Below, one piece after another: positions 1 to 8,793 of a DNA stretch of 9,444 nucleotides; positions within the stretch are counted from its first letter, which is position 1, and every line of letters starts with the position of its first letter. Made by a program: the position numbers and the translations under genes. The stretch is from assembly GCA_032111745.1 (NCBI GenBank), contig JAULUH010000065.1:1-9444 (forward strand), given 5' to 3'. The notes under the pieces were generated by a model, which saw only the letters and a program-made list of their open reading frames with translations, had not been told where the DNA came from and made no database searches. This DNA comes from JAULUH01 sp032111745 (GTDB lineage: Bacteria > Chloroflexota > Anaerolineae > JAAEKA01).

Positions 1-48
1 AGCAGCCAGCGGGCGACAGCGCGCCAGGGTGCCCGATCCCGATCTGTG

Positions 49-77
49 TTGACAAACGCGGTGGGCTGCATGATAAT
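49..77 (+). promoter_or_regulatory. Sigma70-type promoter of the GT-C membrane protein gene
   Basis: TTGACA at 49-54 matches the -35 consensus fully. GATAAT at 72-77 matches five of six -10 positions. The spacer is exactly 17 bases. Transcription should start near 84, leaving a leader of only about 26 nt before the GTG at 110. Confidence 0.75.
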
Positions 78-109
78 CCGATTGTATGTAGAACCCGCAA
101 GGTGACAAG

Positions 110-2526
110 GTGGTGGTTCCCGGCGGCCGCGGTCTCATGACTTCGATCCGGTTTCGATACGGCAGCATCCTGGTTATCCTGCTCTATGGGCTTATGGCCC
201 TGGCCTATGGCGTGGTCAATCCGGCCTTCGAGAGCCCCGACGAGCTGTACCACTTCGACTATGTGGAGGAATTGCTGCGCTCGCGGCGCCTACCCGTGGT
301 GGGGACCGAGCTGAGCGAGTTCCACCAGCCGCCCCTCTACTACCTGGCGGGCGCGGTGGCGACGGCCTGGTTGCCGCCGGGCCCGCCAGCTCCCCAGGTG
401 ATCGCGCGCAATGTGTACTGGCCCTGGCGCATCGGGGAGGTGGGGGTCGACAACAAGAGCCAGTTCGTGCATGGGCCTGAGCAGGCCTTCCCGTACACGG
501 GACTCTGGCTCAGGCTGCACCTGGTGCGGGTGCTCTCGGTGTTCTGGGGTGCGGTCACGGTTTGGTTGACCGGGAGGCTAGCCCTCCAGCTTTGGCCCGG
601 GCGATTTGCGGTCGCCCTTCTGGCTATGGCCTTCGTGGCCTTTCTGCCGCAGTTCCTGTTTGTCTCCAGCTCGGTCTCTAACGACATCGCGGCCACCGCC
701 CTGAGCGCGGGCATCCTGGTCGCGCTGGGGCGGTTCCTGGTCGAGACCGGCGAACCAGGGCAACCGGCCCACCCCTATCGCTGGGCTGCGGTGGTGGGGG
801 GGCTGCTGGGGCTGGCCGCGCTGGTCAAGATGAGCCTTCTGATCCTCTGGCCGCTGGTGGGCCTGGTGCTGGTGCTGCGGGCCCTGGTGGACCGGCCGCC
901 CGGGCAGGGCACGCTGGCGCGCAGCTATCTGCTGCTGGTGGCTACGGCCCTGGTGGTGGCGGTGCCGTACTTGGTGCGCAACTGGTCGATCTACGGTGAC
1001 CCGACGGCCTTGAGCCAGATGGATGCCGTGTGGGGACGGCGAGAGCCGCCGCTGGCCTGGGCGGAAACCGTCACGAGATTGCCAAACATCTGGACGTCGT
1101 TTTGGGCGCGCTTTGGCTACGGCCAGATCCCGGTGCCCAACGCGCTGTACGTGGCTGCGGCGGGGCTGGTGCTGGTGGCCCTGGTGGGGCTGGTGTTGGC
1201 CTGGCACCAGCACAGGCCGTTGCGGCGCCAGATGGGCCTGCGCTTCTGGCTGTTGGTCTATGGCGTCCTATTGAGCCTGGCTTTCCTGGCCGCGGTCATT
1301 CGCTATTCCCAGACGAGCTTCAACGGCGACTTCGGCCGCTTCGTCTTCCCGGCGCTGCCGGCTGTGGCTGTGTTGCTGGCCCTGGGGTGGATCACGGCGC
1401 TGGGCCAGCTTGGCGTCTCCCGGCCGGCGACGGCCGCAGGCCTGGCCACTGTCATGCTGGCGTTTAGCCTGTGGGCCCTGCTGGCGATCTTGCGCCCGGC
1501 TTATGTGGTGCCAGGCGGGGCTGCCAGTGTGGCGGCCGACGACAGAGGCGAGGTGGGGTCCGAAAGGTATCTCGGCGACGTGGCTGTGTTGCGCCGGGCG
1601 ACAGTCCTGAATCCACTGCTCACCCCGGGCGGCGATGCTGAGGTGGAAGTCGAGTTGATGCCATTGCGGCGCACGGCATCGCCGCTGACGCTCTTCATCT
1701 GGCTGGTGGGTCCAGACGGCCAGCGCTTGGGCGACAGGCATTCCTATCCCGGCCTGGGGCGCCTGAGCACGACGTTCTGGCAACCGGGCGAGCCGGTTGT
1801 AGATCGGTACAAAGTGCCGGTGGACGAGGCCCTGTCACAAGGTGTGGCCCCGGCCGCGGTTAGTGTATTTGTCGGGCTCTACGATCGGGCGGCGGACGAG
1901 ATCCTGCCCGTGACCGAGGGGCTGGGCGGAGCGCAGGTTGGGCAGCCGGTGGCCGAGGCGAAACTGGCTCCTCAGGGGCTGGAGGATGGCGCGCCAATTG
2001 GTTCGTCCCCGGCGCTGGCCACTTTCGGCGACAGCCTGCAGCTGAATATGGCGGACTTCCCGGCGCTGGCCGAGCCAGGCTCCACAGTTCCTGTTATGCT
2101 GGATTGGACGGTGCTTAAGCCACCAGGGTGCGACTGCAAGCTCTTCGTGCACCTGGTAGGCATGGACGGCCTCGACCCGCTGGCTCAGGTCGACGAGGCC
2201 ATCCTGCAGGGACGGTATCCTTCGCGGCTGTGGGCTGCCGGGGAACAGCTGCGCGACAGGCATGAGCTGGCGATCCCGGCGTCTCTGGCGCCAGGGTCCT
2301 ATCGCCTGGTCATGGGTCTATTCCGGGATGAGCCGGGCTGGCCGCGCCTGCCAGTGCAGGCTGGGGCGGGGGATACGGGGGAGAGCAGCTATGTGTTGGG
2401 ACAGATTGAGGTAGGTGGGACTTCTCCCGGTGCGGCCGGGCCAGACCGTGGTCTCAGAGGGGCCTGGCCCCAGGAATTTGACAAGGTCCGGCCCCGCCGG
2501 TATAATTTCGTGTTGTCGACAAGCGC

Positions 2527-2536
<10 letters not shown>
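110..2536 (+). CDS. Polytopic GT-C / DUF2142-like membrane glycosyltransferase with two C-terminal beta-rich domains
   Basis: This is probably an inner-membrane glycosyltransferase using a lipid-linked sugar donor (GT39/ArnT-like or DUF2142 class); the substrate is unknown. Residues 1-470 carry about ten hydrophobic segments. The first (about 15-37) is followed by an acidic loop with a SPDELYHFDY motif and then HQPPLYYLAG, matching the conserved Asp-Glu of the first external loop of GT-C enzymes. From about 485 to 769 the protein is soluble and looks like two related beta-sandwich modules (about 487-635 and 637-769). Each has an LFxxLVGxDG-type strand and a later VGLYD or MGLFRD strand. The GTG at 110 or 113 follows AAGGTGA (99-105); ATG 137 is a possible alternative. 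The last 39 residues after QIEVG look non-domain, cover the tRNA promoter, and stop inside the tRNA. The true C-terminus may have been shorter. The class is fairly sure and the exact function is not. Confidence 0.75.
2478..2506 (+). promoter_or_regulatory. Consensus sigma70 promoter of the tRNA-Ala pair
   Basis: TTGACA at 2478-2483 and TATAAT at 2501-2506 are perfect hexamers with a 17-base spacer. The predicted start is near 2513, about 14 nt before the first tRNA. The promoter lies inside the 3' end of the upstream membrane-protein reading frame. A 10-base palindrome, TTGTCGACAA (2513-2522), sits at the start site. Confidence 0.85.
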
Positions 2537-2601
<65 letters not shown>

Positions 2602-2625
2602 TGGCAGGCGTCGACACCGATCCAT

Positions 2626-2701
2626 GGGGCAGTAGCTCAATTGGGAGAGCACCACAATGGCATTGTGGGGGTCAGGGGTTCAAGTCCCCTCTGCTCCACC
2701 A
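2626..2701 (+). tRNA. tRNA-Ala (anticodon GGC), CCA encoded
   Basis: The cloverleaf has acceptor arms 2626-2632 and 2691-2697, D stem GCTC/GAGC, anticodon stem CCACA/TGTGG around ATGGCAT with GGC at 2659-2661, and a T arm AGGGG/CCCCT identical in stem to its neighbour's. G3-U70 is present again, with discriminator A2698. Unlike the first copy, CCA is encoded at 2699-2701. It reads GCC and GCU codons. It lies 26 nt after the preceding tRNA and just before a terminator, so the two form one short transcript. Confidence 0.95.
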
Positions 2702-2703
2702 GG

Positions 2704-2742
2704 AAACGAGACCGCAGCCTGACTAGGCTGCGGTCTCGTTTT
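2704..2742 (+). terminator. Intrinsic terminator of the tRNA transcript
   Basis: A perfect 13-bp stem (2707-2719 with 2726-2738) closes a 6-nt loop, TGACTA, and is followed by TTTT (2739-2742). AAA before the stem lengthens the pairing and gives a weak U tract for the opposite strand. It may therefore also end transcription of the convergent toxin gene, which stops at 2769. Confidence 0.9.
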
Positions 2743-2768
2743 GTACCATCTGGTTCGCGATTGCGAGC

Positions 2769-3191
2769 CTAGGACTGTCGGACAAAGCGATAGATATGGC
2801 TTCTGTATTGATCGAAATCGTCGAGGTTCTCCTTTAGAATGCCATAGAGCATAGCGACGTCTACTTCCCAGTAGAGATGAACCAAGCGATTTCGTAGACG
2901 TGCCATCTTGTGAAGAGTGAGCAGGAAGTTTTGGTCGACGATGCCGTTTTCGGCCAGGACTGAGAAACTATCCACATAGGACTCAGGCGAACGAAACCCT
3001 TCGCTGGCGATGATATGGTTTGCTGCGTCGATACAGGATTCCACTGCCACCTGCAGGTAATACTTGGCTGCTCCTAACTTCACCATGTCGTTTGCTAGCT
3101 CGTCGAACGGGAGCTCAGCCAGTTGCTGCAATTGGTCGACGTATAGCTCCAAGTGAGAAAGAATCGAATCGATCTTGTCCACGTCAATCAT
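2769..3191 (-). CDS. hepT: HepT-like HEPN ribonuclease toxin (DUF86 family)
   Basis: The 140-residue protein fits the HepT/DUF86 length and is almost wholly helical. The HEPN catalytic motif RX4HXY is seen as RNRLVHLY: R100, H105, Y107. In this family the Arg and His form the RNase site of a dimer that cuts RNA. The Tyr is the residue that the partner MntA AMPylates to neutralise the toxin. The ATG at 3191 lies inside the end of the antitoxin gene (8-nt overlap), after a GGGG-containing ribosome site (AAGGGG, 4 nt spacing), so translation is probably coupled. The gene ends just short of the tRNA terminator hairpin, which may serve both strands. Base composition is clearly lower in GC than its neighbours: the 60 bases from 2821 contain 28 G+C, against 44 in the 60 bases from 5041 in leuS. 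This suggests horizontal transfer. Intact catalytic residues suggest a working toxin. Confidence 0.9.
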   Translation of the reverse strand: MIDVDKIDSILSHLELYVDQLQQLAELPFDELANDMVKLGAAKYYLQVAVESCIDAANHIIASEGFRSPESYVDSFSVLAENGIVDQNFLLTLHKMARLRNRLVHLYWEVDVAMLYGILKENLDDFDQYRSHIYRFVRQS

Positions 3192-3696
3192 AAAGCCCCT
3201 TCGCTTTCAACTCTTCTTCCATTCGGGCGAAGCGGGCTTGGCGCATCATTGCCAGAACCGGCTGAAAGTCAAAATAGGACTTTCGCGTCTGCGTCTCGTA
3301 AGCCACGCGGAAGTCGTCATCCGCGCAATAGAGTAGAATCCCCTCTATCAGAACCTTGCCCTGTACCCTGAGCGGAGCGGCGTCGATGGAGCGGATATCA
3401 GCATTGGCGATACCGCAACATCTTTCGAGCTCTGCTTCGAGGTCCAACTCCAGCATCAGGCGACCGTAGGGATCCAGATCACAGTCTGGCTTTAGCACGA
3501 GTGCGATGTCAATGTCGCTGAACGGGGTCGTCTCACCGGAGGTCGTGGAACCATACAGATATGCTATTGCCACAGGACGATCCTGCAGGATCTCCGCCAG
3601 GGCCATCTTGAGTAGTTCGATGGCATCTCGGATGCTCTCAGCAGGAGTTCCTGGATCGTTCGATTGAATTCTGTTGCGCCCGTGTTCATGCACCAT
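3184..3696 (-). CDS. mntA: MntA-like nucleotidyltransferase antitoxin (minimal nucleotidyltransferase)
   Basis: This is the antitoxin of the pair. MntA proteins transfer AMP from ATP to the HepT tyrosine. The hallmark GSX10DXD is complete: from an upstream GTG at 3726 it is G59 S60 and D71 x D73, and from the preferred ATG at 3696 it is G49 S50 and D61 x D63. A third acidic position is probably in ADIRSID, about 37 residues later. The C-terminal helices, with YFDFQP and basic residues, are typical of the longer MntA form (about 170 aa here). I prefer ATG 3696 because a -10 element ends exactly 6 nt before it, so the transcript would begin at that A. A start at GTG 3726 would lie inside the promoter. 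The gene overlaps hepT by 8 nt and shares its lower GC. All visible catalytic residues are kept. Confidence 0.88.
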   Translation of the reverse strand: MVHEHGRNRIQSNDPGTPAESIRDAIELLKMALAEILQDRPVAIAYLYGSTTSGETTPFSDIDIALVLKPDCDLDPYGRLMLELDLEAELERCCGIANADIRSIDAAPLRVQGKVLIEGILLYCADDDFRVAYETQTRKSYFDFQPVLAMMRQARFARMEEELKAKGLYD

Positions 3697-3702
3697 GAAC
3701 GG

Positions 3703-3731
3703 ATTGTACCACCGCAAGCATGGCACAACAA
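3703..3731 (-). promoter_or_regulatory. Promoter of mntA-hepT, predicted leaderless
   Basis: On the minus strand, TACAAT (3703-3708) matches five of six -10 positions. TTGTTG (3726-3731) is a partial -35 with a 17-base spacer. Only six bases separate the -10 from the ATG at 3696, so +1 would be the A of the start codon. There is no ribosome-binding site upstream of that ATG, which fits a leaderless mRNA. Confidence 0.6.
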
Positions 3732-3912
3732 GCGACGTCGAGTTCGGAAAGTCCCCGAAGACATCTGGTTTGGGTGATTCGCCTCTGGTTCCGCTCTGGA
3801 CTCCTCCGGTCCAAGGTCCGCTCTGCGCTCTTTGCGCCTTTGCGGTACGCCTCCGGCGTCTGGAGTCCCTGTTTCCTCCCGCCTGGCCTGAGCCTTGCCC
3901 GTCGTCCCTTGT
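3732..3912. other. Non-coding stretch with short degenerate repeats
   Basis: No convincing gene is seen between the mntA promoter and the leuS promoter. A heptamer CTYTGCG recurs at 3821, 3830 and 3838. CCTCCGG occurs near 3803 and 3850. GGACTCC (3798-3804) has its complement GGAGTCC at 3862-3868. It looks like a decayed intergenic repeat patch rather than coding DNA. Confidence 0.4.
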
Positions 3913-3941
3913 TTGACATTACCTCTCATGTGGTCTATACT
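3913..3941 (+). promoter_or_regulatory. Sigma70 promoter of the leuS T-box transcript
   Basis: TTGACA (3913-3918, six of six) and TATACT (3936-3941, five of six) are 17 bases apart. The start should lie near 3948, giving a structured leader of about 320 nt before leuS. Confidence 0.85.
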
Positions 3942-3947
3942 CTTCAG

Positions 3948-4236
3948 ACAATTTGCGCACATCAAAGACGAAGATCGGGAGCAGTAAGCCAGCGCCGCAG
4001 AGAGCGGGCGGATGGTGCAAGCCCGCAGGCACCCCGGCGCGTGCCGTTGCCAAGGCGGAACTCGCCCGGGAGTCGCGTTCGCCAACGCCTGCCGAGCCAG
4101 GCCAGTAGCGAGCGCCGGGTGACCCCGTTAGCGGTCGACCGAGCGGAAGCGGATCCGTGTTGAGGGATCTGTCTTCAAGCAGGGTGGTACCGCGGAGCAA
4201 CGCCTTCGTCCCTGAGTGGACGAGGGCCTTTTTTTT
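3948..4236 (+). promoter_or_regulatory. Leucine-specific T-box riboswitch upstream of leuS
   Basis: The leader contains, in order: an AGTA motif (3981-3984) typical of the Stem I loop-E region; GAGAG followed by a GC stem (GCGGGC/GCCCGC) whose loop carries GGTG, resembling the distal Stem I hairpin; GGAACTCG with specifier triplet CTC at 4061-4063; the T-box core AGGGTGGTACCGCGG (4181-4195); and a terminator. CUC is a leucine codon and would pair with tRNA-Leu(GAG). UGGU (4185-4188) in the T-box would pair with the uncharged 3' end, with U opposite discriminator A73. When uncharged tRNA-Leu binds, the antiterminator should form and leuS should be transcribed. The motifs are seen directly; the detailed stem pairing was not modelled. 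Confidence 0.92.
4202..4236 (+). terminator. T-box regulatory terminator
   Basis: A 10-bp stem (4202-4211 with 4218-4227, one G-U pair) closes a 6-nt loop and is followed by C and eight Ts (4229-4236). It lies directly after the T-box core and before the leuS ribosome site, as expected for the alternative 'off' structure. Confidence 0.93.
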
Positions 4237-4270
4237 GCCGAGACCGCAAGCATCGTCGAGGAGACCAGCC

Positions 4271-7135
<2,865 letters not shown>

Positions 7136-7208
7136 GCCGGCTGGATGCCGGCCCACTAGCCAAGAAGCTTTGAGCTGCGACGGCCTGTAGGTCTACGCTC
7201 GAACAAAG

Positions 7209-7237
7209 AAGGGCTGGTCCGTGCGGACCAGCCCTTT
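7209..7237. terminator. Bidirectional terminator between leuS and the holin-like gene
   Basis: A perfect 12-bp stem (7209-7220 with 7225-7236) closes the tetraloop GTGC. A short T run follows on the plus strand, and TTCTTTG flanks it on the minus strand. It separates two convergent genes and can serve both, though the U tracts are weak. Confidence 0.75.
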
Positions 7238-7276
7238 GATTACCCTACGAACCGCTCAATGAGCGGGTGGCTACCT

Positions 7277-7614
7277 CTAGGCGAGACCCAGAAGGCTAAG
7301 CACCCAGAGGATGAGCCAGTTGATGACGCCGATGGCGATGGCTGCTACGATGGCGCCGACGAAGCCGGCGACCTTCATGCCGGGGACGAACCGGTCGCTG
7401 ATCAAGAGAATGACGGCGGACACGATGATGGAGATGATCCCGGCCGGCCCAAGAACCACACGATCACACCGCTGACCAGCCCGATCACGACGGCGGCGAT
7501 GATCGCGCTGGTGAAGTTCTCGACCGAAAGGCCCAGGTTGAGCCTGCCGACGATGTAGATGACAACGGCAGAAACCAGGATGGCGATAATCACGCCCAAG
7601 ATTAGGCTAAGCAT
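7277..7614 (-). pseudogene. Frameshifted PF04020-like small membrane protein (phage holin family 4 type)
   Basis: The gene begins at ATG 7614 after a good ribosome site (AAGGAG, 8 nt spacing) and is read to about WFLG. It then continues in another frame from about GPAGIISIIV to the TAG at 7277-7279. The whole span is 338 bases. One added base would give 112 residues, the usual size of this family. The intact product would have about four membrane segments in two similar halves: IIAILVSAVVIYIVG..IAAVVIGLVSGVIVW and GIISIIVSAVILLIS..VAAIAIGVINWLILW. In the family these proteins are small integral membrane proteins of unclear role; 'holin' is a name by similarity only. The break is at GC-rich palindromic sequence 7436-7452 and could be a sequencing error, a true mutation, or two separately made halves, the second starting at GTG 7459. 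The clean reading on both sides argues for a recent or artefactual break. Confidence 0.75.
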
Positions 7615-7872
7615 GTTGGATACTCCTTACTGCATGTGCATGAATAGAAATTGCTGACCCCGATATGAGAATGGGCAGCATAAGCATAACAAAGACCGGA
7701 CTCGAGAGGCAACAGCTGTAATGAATGGGCTGGTAAGTCACGCTCCTTCCGGACGCTAGGGAAAAGGGTTTCAGGAGCAGTGTGAGCGCCCAAACCCTCT
7801 GCTCGCTGCTGTTCCGAGGCTGGCCAGATGGTTGGCTGCCAGTGAGGGCTCGCAGATCACACCCTCGAACCT

Positions 7873-7901
7873 ATTATACACGATATGTGAGAATTTGTCA
7901 T
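7873..7901 (-). promoter_or_regulatory. Strong leftward sigma70-type promoter
   Basis: On the minus strand, ATGACA (7896-7901, five of six) and TATAAT (7873-7878, six of six) have a 17-base spacer. Transcription would start near 7866 and run left. The nearest gene in that direction starts at 7614, so the transcript would have a leader of about 250 nt or be an untranslated RNA. No convincing small gene is seen in 7615-7866. Confidence 0.6.
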
Positions 7902-7935
7902 CATGGTTTTTTCGTCACGAGTTTCTTGACCTTCG

Positions 7936-7968
7936 ACCAGGCGATGGAGCAGTCAATTGTCGCCTGGT
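7936..7968. repeat. Inverted repeat upstream of the two-component operon
   Basis: ACCAGGCGA (7936-7944) and TCGCCTGGT (7960-7968) are perfect 9-base complements around a 15-nt loop. There is no T tract on either side, so it is unlikely to be an intrinsic terminator. It lies about 50 bases before the probable -10 of the response-regulator gene and could be an operator or part of an RNA. No function can be assigned. Confidence 0.4.
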
Positions 7969-8019
7969 GGTCGATAGCAGCCCAGTGACGATGCTTCACT
8001 TCCACCGTGGTCTGTGCTG

Positions 8020-8028
8020 TGCTATACT
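8020..8028 (+). promoter_or_regulatory. Probable extended -10 promoter of the two-component operon
   Basis: TATACT (8023-8028) is preceded by TGC, giving an extended -10 element. No good -35 hexamer is found 16-18 bases upstream, which is typical of promoters that rely on the extended element or an activator. The start would be near 8035, leaving about 66 nt before the ATG at 8101. Confidence 0.5.
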
Positions 8029-8100
8029 TGGCCGCGCCATCGATCAGGCTGCTTGGCGCCCACAGCAGGAATAACTCAAAGCTGAATAGCCAGGTGTGTC

Positions 8101-8793
8101 ATGCCGAGTCCAAAGGTTCTCGTCGTCGACGACGAACCAAGCATCGTCAAAACTGTTCAGGCCTATCTGCAGGAGCAGGGCTACCAGGTTCAAACGGCCG
8201 GCGATGGCCTGGCCGCGCTCAAAGCCGCGCGCGCGTTCCGGCCCGACCTGGTCGTGCTGGATATCATGCTGCCGGGATTGGATGGTATCGAGGTGCTACG
8301 GCGCCTGCGCCAGGAGTCGGACGTCTATGTGCTAATGTTGACCGCGCGGGCCGACGAAATGGACAAGGTGGTCAGCCTGACCCTGGGCGCGGATGACTAC
8401 CTCGTCAAACCCTTCAGCCCCCGGGAGCTGGTGGCACGCGTCAAGGCCATCCTGCGCCGGGGCCGCGGCGGCGTCCTGGGCGAAGCCGTGCTGGTGTTTA
8501 GCCGCCTGCGTATCGATCCCGAGGCCCGTCAGGCCTTCAAGGATGGCGAACCGGTGGATCTCACCTCGTTGGAATTCGCCATCCTGCACACCCTGGCCCG
8601 GCATGCCGGACGGGTGTTAAGCCGGGAGCAGCTCATTGAACACGTCTGGGGCCCGGATTACTACGGCGACGAGCGGGTGGTCGACGTCCACATCGGCCGC
8701 CTGCGCAAGAAGGTCGAGGACGACCCCGATGGCCCACAGCTGATCGCCACGGTGCGAGGAGCCGGCTATCGGTTTGAGGATTTACCGGCATGA
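8101..8793 (+). CDS. OmpR/PhoB-family response regulator
   Basis: This DNA-binding transcription regulator of 230 residues should be phosphorylated by the kinase encoded next to it. The receiver domain (about 4-120) has the acidic pair D10-D11, phosphoacceptor D54 in VVLDIMLPG, switch residue T81, and K103 in the KPF motif. The winged-helix output domain (about 127-228) has the family pattern of LTSLEFAILHTLA, RVLSREQLIEHVWG, and the recognition-helix and wing region VVDVHIGRLRKKVEDDP..VRGAGYRF. Every residue needed for phospho-relay is present. ATG 8101 is chosen because the receiver starts right after it; the ribosome site is weak (AGGTG). Its stop overlaps the kinase start as ATGA, so the two are translationally coupled. 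Many relatives control envelope, metal or phosphate responses. The target here cannot be told. Confidence 0.95.
   Translation: MPSPKVLVVDDEPSIVKTVQAYLQEQGYQVQTAGDGLAALKAARAFRPDLVVLDIMLPGLDGIEVLRRLRQESDVYVLMLTARADEMDKVVSLTLGADDYLVKPFSPRELVARVKAILRRGRGGVLGEAVLVFSRLRIDPEARQAFKDGEPVDLTSLEFAILHTLARHAGRVLSREQLIEHVWGPDYYGDERVVDVHIGRLRKKVEDDPDGPQLIATVRGAGYRFEDLPA

Noticed and set aside
2691..3912. Integrative element using the tRNA-Ala 3' end as an attachment site
   Set aside because: No copy of the tRNA 3' end was found on the far side of the toxin-antitoxin pair, and no integrase gene is present.
3720..4163. Plus-strand open frame across the T-box leader
   Set aside because: It covers the leuS promoter and riboswitch and has no ribosome site. 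Its protein is Arg/Pro/Ser-rich noise.
4157..4270. N-terminal extension of LeuRS upstream of ATG 4271
   Set aside because: The open frame upstream is the T-box core and its terminator. A strong ribosome site sits right before 4271, and the protein from that Met begins like other LeuRS.
7436..7452. Programmed -1 ribosomal frameshift in the holin-like gene
   Set aside because: No X-XXY-YYZ slippery heptamer in the right frame was found at the junction. A missing base or overlapping genes explain it more simply.
7602..7793. 63-codon minus-strand open frame upstream of the holin-like gene
   Set aside because: It overlaps the holin-like start, has no ribosome site, and shows no recognisable or biased protein sequence.
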